Below are positions 24,347-32,843 of a DNA stretch of 40,783 bases, in pieces (the first letter of the stretch is position 1; each line of letters starts with the position of its first letter). The notes under the pieces were generated by a model, which made no database searches, was not told the origin of the DNA, and saw only the letters and a program-made list of their open reading frames with translations. The translations under genes were made by a program, and so were the position numbers. This DNA is from Anaerolineales bacterium (GTDB lineage: Bacteria > Chloroflexota > Anaerolineae > Anaerolineales > UBA11579), in contig JAFGDK010000005.1 in assembly GCA_016932165.1 (NCBI GenBank), positions 1 through 40,783 on the forward strand, in the 5' to 3' direction.

Positions 24347-25090
24347 ATGGATTCAGAAAAGAAATCATCCCGCCAAAAGGGACCGGGACCGTTTGGCTTC
24401 ATCCTCATCCTGCTGGGGTTCATCCTGCTCGCCCAGCAGATTGGAGGCTTCAGCTTTGAAAACTGGTGGGCTTTATTCATCCTCATCCCGGCGATGAGCG
24501 CTTTTGGCACCGCCATCGGCATGTGGCAGAAAGACGGCCGCTTCCACTTCGGCATCTGGTCCACATTCTATGGCGGGTTGTTCCCCCTGCTGGTGGCGGT
24601 GATGTTCCTCTTCAACATCGATTGGGGGGTCTACTGGCCGTTGTTCGTCATCCTGGGTGGTTTTGGAACCTTCCTCAGTGGGTTCTCCTTCTACCGCCCT
24701 GATAATATCAAAGTCCCAGATATGCTCCTGCGCCACCGTCCCTGGCCGCTGTTTATTGGATTAGCAGCCACCTTGCTGGGTTTGACTTTCCTGGGGCGCA
24801 ACCTGGGATGGATTGATGTCACCGCTCTGATCCCGTTTGAAAACTGGTGGGGTGTCTTCATTCTGATCGCCTCGCTGGGTGGGTTTGGTACCGCCCTGAT
24901 GCTGTATCTCAACCGCCATCCCAATTTTATTGTCGTGCTCAACCTGATCGCCGGGGCAGCTGCCGCCCTCCCGGCAGTCATTGCGATCCTTAACCTGGAC
25001 TGGCGTTACATGAACCTGGTTACTCCGGTCATCCTGATTCTGGCCGGCCTCGGTCTGCTGCTGGGCTTGGGCCGCAGGAAAGAAATCTGA
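24347..25090 (+). CDS. Polytopic membrane protein, LiaI/LiaF-like transmembrane repeats
   Basis: The product, about 247 residues, has six or seven membrane segments, arranged as two similar halves. Each half contains a segment of the type G-F-I-L-L-A-Q-Q followed by F-E-N-W-W-(A/G)-(L/V)-F-I-L-I, a pattern seen in the membrane part of LiaI/LiaF-like and DUF5668 proteins. Function is unknown; relatives are linked to envelope stress sensing, but no two-component system is nearby. The ATG is preceded by AGGAGG. The longer frame from 24206 would overlap the upstream terminator and is rejected. Confidence 0.8.
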   Translation: MDSEKKSSRQKGPGPFGFILILLGFILLAQQIGGFSFENWWALFILIPAMSAFGTAIGMWQKDGRFHFGIWSTFYGGLFPLLVAVMFLFNIDWGVYWPLFVILGGFGTFLSGFSFYRPDNIKVPDMLLRHRPWPLFIGLAATLLGLTFLGRNLGWIDVTALIPFENWWGVFILIASLGGFGTALMLYLNRHPNFIVVLNLIAGAAAALPAVIAILNLDWRYMNLVTPVILILAGLGLLLGLGRRKEI

Positions 25091-25148
25091 TCTGATCTTC
25101 GTCTAAATTCCGACCATATCTGGTGCAAATTCACTGGAAGGAATTTTT

Positions 25149-26576
25149 ATGCCAACCAAAGTCACCCTGCCCGAAATGGGCGAAGGGGTCACGGATGCCA
25201 CTATCACCGCCTGGATGAAACAGGAAGGTGAACAGGTGCGCCAATACGAGCCCCTGGTGGAAGTCAATACCGATAAGGTTGATACAGAGATTCCCAGCCC
25301 GGTGGATGGGACGGTCTTGAAGATTCTCCACCCTGCTGACACGGTCGTGGCTGTGGATGAGATATTATGCTGGATCGGAGAACCTGGCGAGGAAATTCCC
25401 GATGCAGATCTATTGCCAGTCCCCGAAAAGGAAATACCAGCACCCAAACCTGATGCTTCCTTACCAATTCCTGCCCCCAAACCGGCGCCAAAACCCCAAA
25501 TAGAAGCTCCCTTGCCCGAAAACAGGGGCGACTACCTGGCGGGTGCCGTAAGCCCGGTGGCGGCCAGGACTGCCGCTCAGCTGGGCGTTGACCTGTCAAC
25601 AATCACCGGTAGCGGGTTGGGCGGCATGGTCACCAAAACCGATGTGCTGGCTCACTTCCAACCAGGCGCACCGCTGAACAGGCCTGTTGTCGGGAAGACA
25701 ATCGACCCTCGTTCCACTTTCATATCACCGGTGGTCTCCAGGCTGGCAGTTGAACACGGCATCGACCTTGCCGCGGTCAAGGGAACCGGGCTGTACGGGC
25801 AGATCACCAAATACGACATCTTACGGGAAATTGAAGGCGGGCAAACCGCTGGTTCCAGCAAGGTTCGCCCGCACCCTGCATATTCCGGGCATCAACCTGG
25901 CACTCTGCTGAAACACACCCCGGTACGCCGTTCGATCGCCAGGAACATGCTGGAAAGTAAACAGACCTCGCCGCATGTCAGCACCTTCATCGAAGCTGAC
26001 CTGAGCGCAGTCTCAACTCACCGTGAGGCGAATAAAGCTGCCTATGCCGGCCAGGGCGCAAAGTTGACCTTCACGGCTTATTTTGTGCTGGCAGCGGCTG
26101 CGGCCTTGAAGGCTTACCCGATCGTGAATTCCTCCTGGTCAGATGAGGGCATCCTCCTCCATCCGGAGATCAATATCGGCATGGCCGTTTCGCTGGATGC
26201 AGATGGGCTGATCGTCCCGGTGATCCAAAATGCAGGCGAGCTCTCCCTGTTCCAGGCCGCCCAGGCGGTCAACGACCTGGCAGCCAGAGCCAGGAATAAG
26301 CAGCTTTCCCCGGAAGAGGTGCGCGGCGGCACCTTCACGATCACCAACCACGGCACTTCGGGGTCGCTGTTCGCCACCCCAATCATCAACCAGCCGCAAT
26401 GTGCCATCCTCGGGACCGGCGCGATCCAAAAGCGTGCCGTTGTGATCAATGATGCCATCACCATCCGGCCGATGGTTTATCTGAACCTCACATTCGATCA
26501 CCGCATCTTGGACGGTGCGGTGGCCGATTATTTCCTCAACGCTGTTCGGGAAGGGTTGGAGAAAGCTGCCTTCTAG
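25149..26576 (+). CDS. 2-oxoacid dehydrogenase E2 (dihydrolipoyl acyltransferase) with two E3-binding domains
   Basis: The 475-residue protein has one lipoyl domain (lipoyl Lys43 in N-T-D-K-V-D-T), then a Pro/Ala-rich linker and two peripheral-subunit-binding domains. The first is at about residues 135-168 (S-P-V-A-A-R-T-A-A-Q-L-G) and the second at about 192-228 (S-P-V-V-S-R-L-A-V-E-H-G). The C-terminal acyltransferase domain carries the active-site motif F-D-H-R-I-L-D-G. It transfers an acyl group (acetyl or branched-chain acyl) from E1 to CoA. E3 lies 54 nt downstream, but no E1 genes are in the window, so the substrate is unknown. Two binding domains in a single chain are unusual. Confidence 0.92.
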   Translation: MPTKVTLPEMGEGVTDATITAWMKQEGEQVRQYEPLVEVNTDKVDTEIPSPVDGTVLKILHPADTVVAVDEILCWIGEPGEEIPDADLLPVPEKEIPAPKPDASLPIPAPKPAPKPQIEAPLPENRGDYLAGAVSPVAARTAAQLGVDLSTITGSGLGGMVTKTDVLAHFQPGAPLNRPVVGKTIDPRSTFISPVVSRLAVEHGIDLAAVKGTGLYGQITKYDILREIEGGQTAGSSKVRPHPAYSGHQPGTLLKHTPVRRSIARNMLESKQTSPHVSTFIEADLSAVSTHREANKAAYAGQGAKLTFTAYFVLAAAAALKAYPIVNSSWSDEGILLHPEINIGMAVSLDADGLIVPVIQNAGELSLFQAAQAVNDLAARARNKQLSPEEVRGGTFTITNHGTSGSLFATPIINQPQCAILGTGAIQKRAVVINDAITIRPMVYLNLTFDHRILDGAVADYFLNAVREGLEKAAF

Positions 26577-26630
26577 GCTAAAATAGCTTGTGGCTGGAGC
26601 AATTATTTTATTTATAGAAAGAGGTAACTT

Positions 26631-28028
26631 ATGAGCAACTATGATGTTCTGGTAATTGGAGCCGGTCCTGCCGGCTATGTAGCTGCCATCCGGGCTGCGC
26701 AATTGGGGCAGACTGTGGGGATCATCGAGAAGGAATTTCTGGGTGGCGTATGCCTGAATATCGGCTGTGTCCCCTCCAAGAGCCTGCTGAGAAATGCCGA
26801 GGTGGCCCACACGCTGCGCGAGCGGGGCAAGGAATTTGGCTTCTCGTTCGACAACCTGACCCTGGATTATGGCGTTGCCCTCAAACGCAGCCGCCAGGTT
26901 TCCGACCGCCTGACCAAGGGGGTGGGTTTCCTGATGAAGAAGAACAAGATCGAAGTCCACATGGGCACAGCCAAATTCACGGCGTCCAACACCCTTGAGG
27001 TCACCGATGCGGACGGCAGCACCCAAACGCATACCGCCAGGAATATCATCGTGGCCACCGGAGCGCACCCCTTCGTGATCCCTGGGATCGAGGTGGATGG
27101 CAAACAGGTGGTCACCTATATTGAAGCCATCTTGCAAGACACCCTGCCCAAATCAGTGGTGATCATCGGCGCCGGGGCGATCGGGATGGAATTTGCCACC
27201 ATCTGGCACAGCTACGGCGTGGATGTGACCATCGTTGAAATGCTCGACCGCCTGGTGCCCAATGAAGACCCCGAGATCAGCAAGGAGATCAAAAAAGCCT
27301 TCGATAAGAAGAAGATCACCACAATCACAGGCGGTAAGGTGACCGGCGTGGAAAAGCTCAAAACCAAGGTCAAGGTGAATGTGGAAACCGCCGCCGGCAG
27401 CCAGATGTTGGAGGCCGAACAAGTGTTGATGGCTGCCAGCTTCCTGCCCAACAGCAAGGGGCTCGGGCTGGAAGAGATCGGTGTAAAGGTCAGCGAACGG
27501 GGTTTCATTGAGATCGACGACCGCATGGCCACCAATGTGCCCGGCGTATGGGCAATTGGAGATGTAACCGGCAAGCTGATGCTGGCCCATGTGGGGATGG
27601 CTCAAGGCATCGTATGTGCCGAGAACATCGCCGGCGAACCAACCATTGCACTCAATTATCAGAGTATGCCCAAAGCGACCTACTGCCAGCCGCAGATCGC
27701 CTCCTTCGGGATGACCGAGGATCAGGCCAAAGAGGCTGGCTATGAGGTCAAAGTCGGCCGGTTCAATTTCCAGGCCAATGGTAAAGCCCTCGGTTTGGGC
27801 GATTATGCCGGGTTTGCCAAACTGATCACCGATGCCAAATATGGCGAGATCCTCGGCGCCCATCTGATCGGCCCTGAAGTGACCGAACTGCTGCCCGAAC
27901 TGACCCTGGCGCAGTTGATGGAGATCACCCCCGCTGAGATCGCCCGCAATGTGCATGCTCACCCCACCCTCAGTGAGGTGCTGCTCGAGATCGCTGAAGA
28001 TGCCATTGGACATGCGATCCACCAGTAA
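26631..28028 (+). CDS. lpdA: Dihydrolipoyl dehydrogenase (E3)
   Basis: The 465-residue flavoprotein reoxidises dihydrolipoamide on E2 with NAD+. It shows the FAD motif I-G-A-G-P-A-G-Y, the redox-active disulfide in G-G-V-C-L-N-I-G-C-V-P-S-K (Cys41/Cys46), the NAD motif I-G-A-G-A-I-G-M-E-F, the second FAD motif A-I-G-D-V-T and the C-terminal His-Glu pair region H-A-H-P-T-L-S-E. It lies 54 nt after the E2 gene with an AAGAGG ribosome-binding site, so both are probably one operon, ended by a strong terminator. Confidence 0.96.
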   Translation: MSNYDVLVIGAGPAGYVAAIRAAQLGQTVGIIEKEFLGGVCLNIGCVPSKSLLRNAEVAHTLRERGKEFGFSFDNLTLDYGVALKRSRQVSDRLTKGVGFLMKKNKIEVHMGTAKFTASNTLEVTDADGSTQTHTARNIIVATGAHPFVIPGIEVDGKQVVTYIEAILQDTLPKSVVIIGAGAIGMEFATIWHSYGVDVTIVEMLDRLVPNEDPEISKEIKKAFDKKKITTITGGKVTGVEKLKTKVKVNVETAAGSQMLEAEQVLMAASFLPNSKGLGLEEIGVKVSERGFIEIDDRMATNVPGVWAIGDVTGKLMLAHVGMAQGIVCAENIAGEPTIALNYQSMPKATYCQPQIASFGMTEDQAKEAGYEVKVGRFNFQANGKALGLGDYAGFAKLITDAKYGEILGAHLIGPEVTELLPELTLAQLMEITPAEIARNVHAHPTLSEVLLEIAEDAIGHAIHQ

Positions 28029-28085
28029 AGACAGGCACTTGCTGGTTGGCGACTAGGGATTGGGAAAATCAATCCAAAAAGATTT

Positions 28086-28117
28086 GAGCGCACTGTGATC
28101 TAGTGCGCTCTTTTTTT
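28086..28117 (+). terminator. Strong intrinsic terminator after lpdA
   Basis: GAGCGCACT (28086-28094) and AGTGCGCTC (28102-28110) form a perfect 9-bp stem with a 7-nt loop, followed by seven T. It lies between two convergent genes; on the minus strand a T run follows after a few bases, so it may act in both directions. Confidence 0.9.
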
Positions 28118-28119
28118 GT

Positions 28120-29268
28120 TTAAGGATTATCATCCTCATCAAGGATGGGTTGATCTGGCGGCTCAGGCGGTTCAGGGGCCGCCGCGGCAGTGTAATCCAG
28201 CATTTCCATTCGCTCGTAGAACGGATAGGCAATCCCAAGATCGCCGCCGCCCATCCCCGATTCCTCTTCAGTCTTCTCTGGCTTTGGCCCTGTTGAGCGC
28301 ATATTCACCAGTTGTTTAAGCAGATCGAACCAGATCTGCGCCCCGAAAGAGGCCGCCGTGGCGGTCAATAGAATCCCGCCAACCTTGGAGAGGGAACTCT
28401 CAAAGGTGGCAAATGCATTCGAAAATTGCTGTTGATAGGGGTCTTCCTGGCCTTTATCGGCTTTCCAGAAGATTGGCAGGTTGGTTGATTCCATCTCGGT
28501 GAGGGTCAGGCCGACTTCCTGCAGGGCGCGGTAAGCCAGCTCGCCGGGCGAATCGCCGTCCCCTTCTTCCAGCTCAAATCCTAGCGACTCGGTGGTCTGG
28601 ACAAACTCGGTCGCCGCAGATGCCACGGTAACACGCAGTTCCTGGTTTTCCCACAGCGCGCGGGAGATGGCGATCGTGTCGATATTGCAAATCACTGCCA
28701 GGAAGATGGCGCAGAACAGCCCGTACCACCAGATCATGCGCTTGTAATAGCCCTCAGCCCGGTCCATCACCGAGTCGTACCAGTTCTCGATCTCCATCCG
28801 GGCCAGCACCATCTTATCCACCTGCTCGCCGGCTTTGGCGGCGGCTTCGCTCATGATCGTCAGGATTGGCTGCTTCAATTTTTCTGGAATCTCGGTGTTA
28901 TCCCGCAGATAGCGCTTGAAATCGGCAAAGCTGTGCTGCACCTGGCCAAGCTCAGCCTTGATCGACAGTTCAAACAGGGCAGTGACAAAGTCGGCCGCAG
29001 AGATGAACGACGGCCCATCCCGGTCTGCCAGCCAGCCTTTCTCCCTTTTCTTGTACAGCGCACCGATCACATTGCCCTGATACAGGTCTTCGACAAACCC
29101 GGCCGCCTTGCCGCTGTCAATCCAGTCTCGCAGATATTCCTTAAGGTGCATCGAGCGTAATTTGAGCACCTGTGCCCAGAACTCAGTGAACCAAGAGGTG
29201 GCCATGCTGAGCAGTAAAAAGATGAATACGACGCCGATCATGACATCCAGTATATTGGAATTAAACAT
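28120..29268 (-). CDS. Membrane protein of unknown function
   Basis: The product, about 382 residues, has an N-terminal membrane segment (V-M-I-G-V-V-F-I-F-L-L-L) running into S-W-F-T-E-F-W-A-Q. A long charged helical region follows. A second segment (W-W-Y-G-L-F-C-A-I-F-L-A-V-I) and a third near residue 290 (G-G-I-L-L-T-A-T-A-A-S-F-G) come later, and the tail is Pro/Glu-rich and acidic. I do not recognise a named family. The start is set at the ATG at 29268, which has GGAGG 5 nt upstream; the frame extends to a TTG at 29280 that overlaps this Shine-Dalgarno. It is probably monocistronic. Confidence 0.75.
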   Translation of the reverse strand: MFNSNILDVMIGVVFIFLLLSMATSWFTEFWAQVLKLRSMHLKEYLRDWIDSGKAAGFVEDLYQGNVIGALYKKREKGWLADRDGPSFISAADFVTALFELSIKAELGQVQHSFADFKRYLRDNTEIPEKLKQPILTIMSEAAAKAGEQVDKMVLARMEIENWYDSVMDRAEGYYKRMIWWYGLFCAIFLAVICNIDTIAISRALWENQELRVTVASAATEFVQTTESLGFELEEGDGDSPGELAYRALQEVGLTLTEMESTNLPIFWKADKGQEDPYQQQFSNAFATFESSLSKVGGILLTATAASFGAQIWFDLLKQLVNMRSTGPKPEKTEEESGMGGGDLGIAYPFYERMEMLDYTAAAAPEPPEPPDQPILDEDDNP

Positions 29269-29377
29269 TTCATCCTCCAAGTGATCACAAAAATTTGGAC
29301 GGGCTGCCTTGTAATCTGGTCTGGTATGGTGAGCGGGAATCTTCTTCTAGTGTAGCGAGTAAAAAACAGCTTGTCAA

Positions 29378-30607
29378 TTATCTGCGCTGATCGTTGCTAA
29401 TCAGGCTGCGCAATAATTTATCTAGATCAGCTGCCACTCTGGGCCGGTTGAAGTGGGCTTCCAGATAGCGGCGGGCGTTGAGTCCCATCTGCTTGACATA
29501 TTCGGGCTGGGAGGCCAACGACCGGATTTCTTCTGCCAGTGCGTCCGGATCGCCGGGAGGGACAAACACCCCTGCCTCTCCTGCCTCGATCACCTCGCGG
29601 ATCACCCCGTCAATCGCCAGGATCGTGGCGCGCCCGGCAGCCATATAGTCGAAGACCTTATTGGGGTAAACCGTCTTGTACATCTCCACCGGCTTGAGGA
29701 TTGCCAGGCAGGCATCACCAATCGCCAGGGCGCGGCGCATTTCCGCTTTGGGCAGCGGCGGCAGGAAAAGCAGGTTCTCCAGCCTCATGGCTTCAGCCTG
29801 GACGATCAGGTTGGCCTTCTCCTTGCCGTCACCTAGCAGCACGATGCGGATCTCCGGCTGATCGGCCAGCCTGGCAGCCGCTTGCAAGACAATCTCCAGG
29901 TGGTTGGACATCCCATGCGCCCCGGCGTACAGCACCACGAACTTCCCCGCCAGTCCATGCGCCAGGCGCAGATCAGCGCCGACATCCTCAGGAGAGAACA
30001 TACTGGCTTCGGCGCCGTTGGGGATCAGGGCGATGTCCGTCCCGCCGCGAGCGCTGAGGTGATCAATAAAACCCGGCGAGTTGACCACCAACTGGTCTGC
30101 CCGGCGGTAGAGGAAGCGCTCCAGCCGCTCCGACATGCCGATCAGCACTGGATTGGTTAGCACCCCCACCGCCACAGCAAATTCTGGCCACAGGTCGCGG
30201 ATCTCAAACAGGAAGCGCGCCCCTTTGAGCCGCGCCAGCATCCAGGCGGTCAAACCCTGGAAGATCGGCGGAGAAGTGCCCCATACCACGTCCACATTTT
30301 TTACTCCCAGTCCGATCAAGAAACTGGAGAACATGAAGCTGAAAAAGCTCAGCAGGCGGTGGAAGAAGCTCTTGTGCAGGGCATTGTAGGTGTACGCCCG
30401 CAGGATCGTGATCCCCTCACCCCCATCCTGCTCCTGTTTCCACGGCACCCGCCCGCTGACCGCGCTGCCGGTCAGGTAGGTCAGCGCGCTGGCAATCACC
30501 GTGACTGTATGGCCGTGGGTCACCAGGTGACGGGCCAGCTCGTGGTGGCGGGTTCCGCCGGGTTCATCCAGGGCGGCAAACGCCTGGTGGACAATCAGGA
30601 TATGCAT
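29378..30607 (-). CDS. GT4-type glycosyltransferase
   Basis: The protein, about 409 residues, begins with a typical GT-B N-terminus (M-H-I-L-I-V-H-Q-A-F, then G-G-T-R-H-H-E-L-A). It has the C-terminal donor-binding elements V-L-Y-A-G-A-H-G, the E-x7-E-like region around P-V-E-M-Y-K-T-V-Y-P-N-K-V-F-D-Y-M-A-A-G-R, and P-P-G-D-P-D-A-L. This layout is like WbuB/WcaI-type family 4 transferases that add sugars to surface polysaccharides, probably at the membrane. The frame is open far upstream (to 31066), but the ATG at 30607 begins the recognisable fold and has a TATAAT 7 nt upstream. No other polysaccharide genes are adjacent. Confidence 0.9.
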   Translation of the reverse strand: MHILIVHQAFAALDEPGGTRHHELARHLVTHGHTVTVIASALTYLTGSAVSGRVPWKQEQDGGEGITILRAYTYNALHKSFFHRLLSFFSFMFSSFLIGLGVKNVDVVWGTSPPIFQGLTAWMLARLKGARFLFEIRDLWPEFAVAVGVLTNPVLIGMSERLERFLYRRADQLVVNSPGFIDHLSARGGTDIALIPNGAEASMFSPEDVGADLRLAHGLAGKFVVLYAGAHGMSNHLEIVLQAAARLADQPEIRIVLLGDGKEKANLIVQAEAMRLENLLFLPPLPKAEMRRALAIGDACLAILKPVEMYKTVYPNKVFDYMAAGRATILAIDGVIREVIEAGEAGVFVPPGDPDALAEEIRSLASQPEYVKQMGLNARRYLEAHFNRPRVAADLDKLLRSLISNDQRR

Positions 30608-30614
30608 AGGGGAT

Positions 30615-30620
30615 ATTATA
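30615..30620 (-). promoter_or_regulatory. -10 element for the glycosyltransferase, near-leaderless
   Basis: On the minus strand CGGTATAAT ends 7 nt before the ATG at 30607. The context (TATAATATCCCCTATG) is almost the same as at tgt (TATAATATCCCTCTATG). Confidence 0.6.
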
Positions 30621-30727
30621 CCGTTAGTAGCTGGTTGCCAGTAGGCAGCCGCTAGTGGCCAGCAGCTCTTATCGGTAAATGGCAACAGATACTGGATACT
30701 GACTACTACCAACTTCGAACTGTCCGG

Positions 30728-30733
30728 TATAAT
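30728..30733 (+). promoter_or_regulatory. -10 element for the 30740 gene run, near-leaderless
   Basis: CCGGTATAAT ends 6 nt before the ATG at 30740. It is divergent from the glycosyltransferase promoter. The ~100 nt between the two contain degenerate repeats of CCAGTA/TAGTAG-like units in both orientations. Confidence 0.6.
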
Positions 30734-30739
30734 TTTGTT

Positions 30740-31870
30740 ATGGAAACTGAAAGAAACAAACAAAGACACCGGGAAGAACGCCGGAAAAAACGCCAGCGCA
30801 CTTTTCGGAATTTTAAACGCAGCCTGACCACAACCTGGCAGGCATTTACCGGCTTCGTTAAGAATATTTCCCTCGGGCTGCTGATGGTGATCGGTGTTGG
30901 TATGGTGGCTGGGGCGATCCTTCTGGCCAACGCCCTCACTGATCAGAGCACGGCTGTGCTGGTGGCCGCCGTTGGGTCTGTGCTGGGGACCGCCGTGTTT
31001 GCCTTCACCCTGCCGGCGGTGATCCGGACCAAGTCGAAAGAAGCAGTGTATCGTACTGAACAGCAAATGGAAGAAAAGCTGGCTCTCAATGAGGAGATAA
31101 AATCTCTACGCCAGGTTGAAGAAGACCAGTTGGAAGAGATCATCACACTTGAGAAGGAGAAGGGGAGATTACAGGCAGAACTTGAGAAACAAAAGCGGAT
31201 GCACATTGAGATTGACAATATCCAGCCAGTAGAGCGGGTCTCGTTCCTTGAAGTCCATTCGATAGTCACCGATGTGCTGCTCAAAGAACTGGACAGCATT
31301 CCGCCGGATGGGGTTCGCAAGGGGGTTGAACAGGAATTCCTCGGCGTGCTGGATGCCAGGTTCAAAGCCAATCTGGGTGTGGATATGAAGAAAGTTGGCC
31401 TCAGGATCAATGACAGCGGCCAGATCGTGATCAGCGGCATCCGCTCCGAGTTCCAGGGTTTTTATGTCGAGAATGAGGACTGGAAACTGTACGAGATCAG
31501 GGAAAAGAAGTGGGGCGGTCTTCTCGGTCAGGGACCGAGTAAACGCATCATTCAAGGTGATGAGCGTCTGGCAGAATTGACGATTGAGCAGCGCAGCTCC
31601 CTGATGGACCGCATTTCAATGGGGGTCGATTTTTCCTATCTGGATGAGAGCATCCGCAAGCTGACGATGGAATATCTTGCTGTGCTGCTTTCTCCGCTCA
31701 ACCGGGAGATCCTCTTCATTGAGGATCAGCAGCAGCCCACTCTGCAGTTGGGTGACTTTCTGGGTATGCACAATGCCCAGGTGGATGAGCAAATGGCGCA
31801 GCTGCAGGCCCGGTTATCTGAAGTGGAGCAGCGCTTGTTAGAAGGAGGGGAGGAGTTCAATGACAGTTGA
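30740..31870 (+). CDS. Membrane-anchored coiled-coil protein of unknown function
   Basis: The 376-residue protein starts with a very basic stretch (K-Q-R-H-R-E-E-R-R-K-K-R-Q-R) and has two membrane segments (about residues 45-65 and 73-93). A coiled coil of about 55 residues follows (E-E-K-L-A-L-N-E-E-I-K-S-L). Next comes a globular domain with W-K-L-Y-E-I-R-E-K-K-W-G-G and a C-terminal helical segment. I do not recognise the globular domain; a DUF4230-like arrangement is possible but not shown. It overlaps trmO by 11 nt and starts the seven-gene run to 35703. Confidence 0.72.
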   Translation: METERNKQRHREERRKKRQRTFRNFKRSLTTTWQAFTGFVKNISLGLLMVIGVGMVAGAILLANALTDQSTAVLVAAVGSVLGTAVFAFTLPAVIRTKSKEAVYRTEQQMEEKLALNEEIKSLRQVEEDQLEEIITLEKEKGRLQAELEKQKRMHIEIDNIQPVERVSFLEVHSIVTDVLLKELDSIPPDGVRKGVEQEFLGVLDARFKANLGVDMKKVGLRINDSGQIVISGIRSEFQGFYVENEDWKLYEIREKKWGGLLGQGPSKRIIQGDERLAELTIEQRSSLMDRISMGVDFSYLDESIRKLTMEYLAVLLSPLNREILFIEDQQQPTLQLGDFLGMHNAQVDEQMAQLQARLSEVEQRLLEGGEEFNDS

Positions 31871-32351
31871 TCCGATCAGCTTCAAACCGATTGGTATCAT
31901 CTACACACAATTTAAGGAAGTGTCTGGGATGCCGATCCAGCCTGCCGGCGCGCTGGGCGTACCGGGCACGGTTGAGGTATTCCCGTCATACGAGCCAGGG
32001 CTGGCTGATCTGGATGGCTTCTCACATATCCTCCTGATCTATCTTTTTCACCAGGTAAACAACTTTCAATTAACGGTGACGCCATTCTTAGATTCTGAAC
32101 CACGCGGTGTGTTTGCTACGCGTGCGCCCAAGCGCCCCAACCCGATTGGGATCTCGGTGGTCAAATTGTTGGCAGTCGAAGGCAGGTTTCTCAAGATCGA
32201 GAATGTGGATATCCTCGACGGCACCCCGCTGTTAGATATCAAGCCTTTCATCCCGGATTTCGACCAATTCGAGGTAGAAAAACTGGGCTGGTATAACCGT
32301 CATCAGCGCAAAGTGGGGGAGATGCGCTCTGACCAACGCTTCAAGGAGTAA
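31860..32351 (+). CDS. trmO: TrmO/TsaA-family tRNA methyltransferase (t6A37 N6-methylation)
   Basis: The 163-residue protein has the single beta-barrel TsaA/TrmO domain that uses S-adenosylmethionine to methylate N6 of t6A at tRNA position 37. Family motifs are D-L-D-G-F-S-H-I, R-A-P-K-R-P-N-P-I-G-I-S (residues about 88-99) and D-I-L-D-G-T-P-L-L-D-I-K-P. It lacks the extra C-terminal domain of E. coli TrmO, as do many shorter homologues, so some uncertainty about substrate remains. The ATG lies within the end of the upstream gene (11-nt overlap), with GGAGGGGAG just before it. Confidence 0.88.
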   Translation: MTVDPISFKPIGIIYTQFKEVSGMPIQPAGALGVPGTVEVFPSYEPGLADLDGFSHILLIYLFHQVNNFQLTVTPFLDSEPRGVFATRAPKRPNPIGISVVKLLAVEGRFLKIENVDILDGTPLLDIKPFIPDFDQFEVEKLGWYNRHQRKVGEMRSDQRFKE

Positions 32352-32354
32352 CTC

Positions 32355-32834
32355 ATGGGCAGTTTTCTCAATCAAAATTCTTTTTTGCTGCTGGTGCTAA
32401 TTCTATGGCTGACCGCAGCCGGCGTATTGCTGCGCAGAGATCGAAACCGGCGGCAAATCATCCTGCTGGGTGCGGTGACTGTGGTATTGGCGGCTGGTTT
32501 TTCCCTGCTGCGGCCAGCGCCGGTATCAGACGTCACTGCAGCAGCTATCAAGGCACAGATCGGCGCCGGCAAACCGGTTTTGCTGCAATTCCGATCCCAG
32601 AATTGACTGGCCTGCGTGGCAGCCGAACCCATCGTGAATGGGTTGGAAACAGAACTAGCCGGGGAACTGGAGATCCTCCAGGTGGATGTGTACACCCCTA
32701 GCGGGCGCGAGTTAAGCAAAATCTATAACAACATTGGCACGCCGACTTTTATCTTCTTTGACCCAAATGGGGATGAGGTTTGGCGTTCGTTTGGTTCAAT
32801 TGACCCGGACAAGGTGCGGGAGTCTTTGCCCTAA
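32355..32834 (+). CDS. Probable selenoprotein: membrane-anchored thioredoxin-like protein with U-L-A-C active site
   Basis: One 160-codon frame contains a single in-frame TGA at 32604-32606 (residue 84). Upstream are two membrane helices (L-L-L-V-L-I-L-W-L-T and I-I-L-L-G-A-V-T-V-V-L-A) and the thioredoxin beta strand K-P-V-L-L-Q-F-R-S-Q-N. Downstream are L-A-C-V-A-A-E-P, a Q-V-D-V-Y strand, and the cis-Pro loop G-T-P-T-F-I-F-F. The TGA falls where thioredoxins have the first Cys of CxxC, giving U84-L-A-C87. A 7-bp stem AACCCAT/ATGGGTT with loop CGTGA starts 19 nt after the TGA, a good SECIS candidate. Predicted role: thiol-disulfide exchange at the membrane. AAGGAG precedes the ATG; the stop is 9 nt before the cupin gene. 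A nonsense mutation is the alternative. Confidence 0.85.
32604..32646 (+). promoter_or_regulatory. Candidate bacterial SECIS element (thioredoxin-like gene)
   Basis: After the TGA, CC (32623-32624), a bulged G and AACCCAT (32626-32632) pair with ATGGGTT (32638-32644) and GG (32645-32646), closing the loop CGTGA. The loop starts 26 nt after the TGA and has G-U near its 5' side, like the candidate in the redoxin gene. Confidence 0.72.
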
Positions 32835-32843
32835 GGAGACGCA

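Noticed and set aside
29378..31066. Full-length 562-codon version of the glycosyltransferase
   Set aside because: The first ~150 codons are antisense to the 30740 gene and cover the divergent promoters; the GT fold begins at the ATG at 30607.
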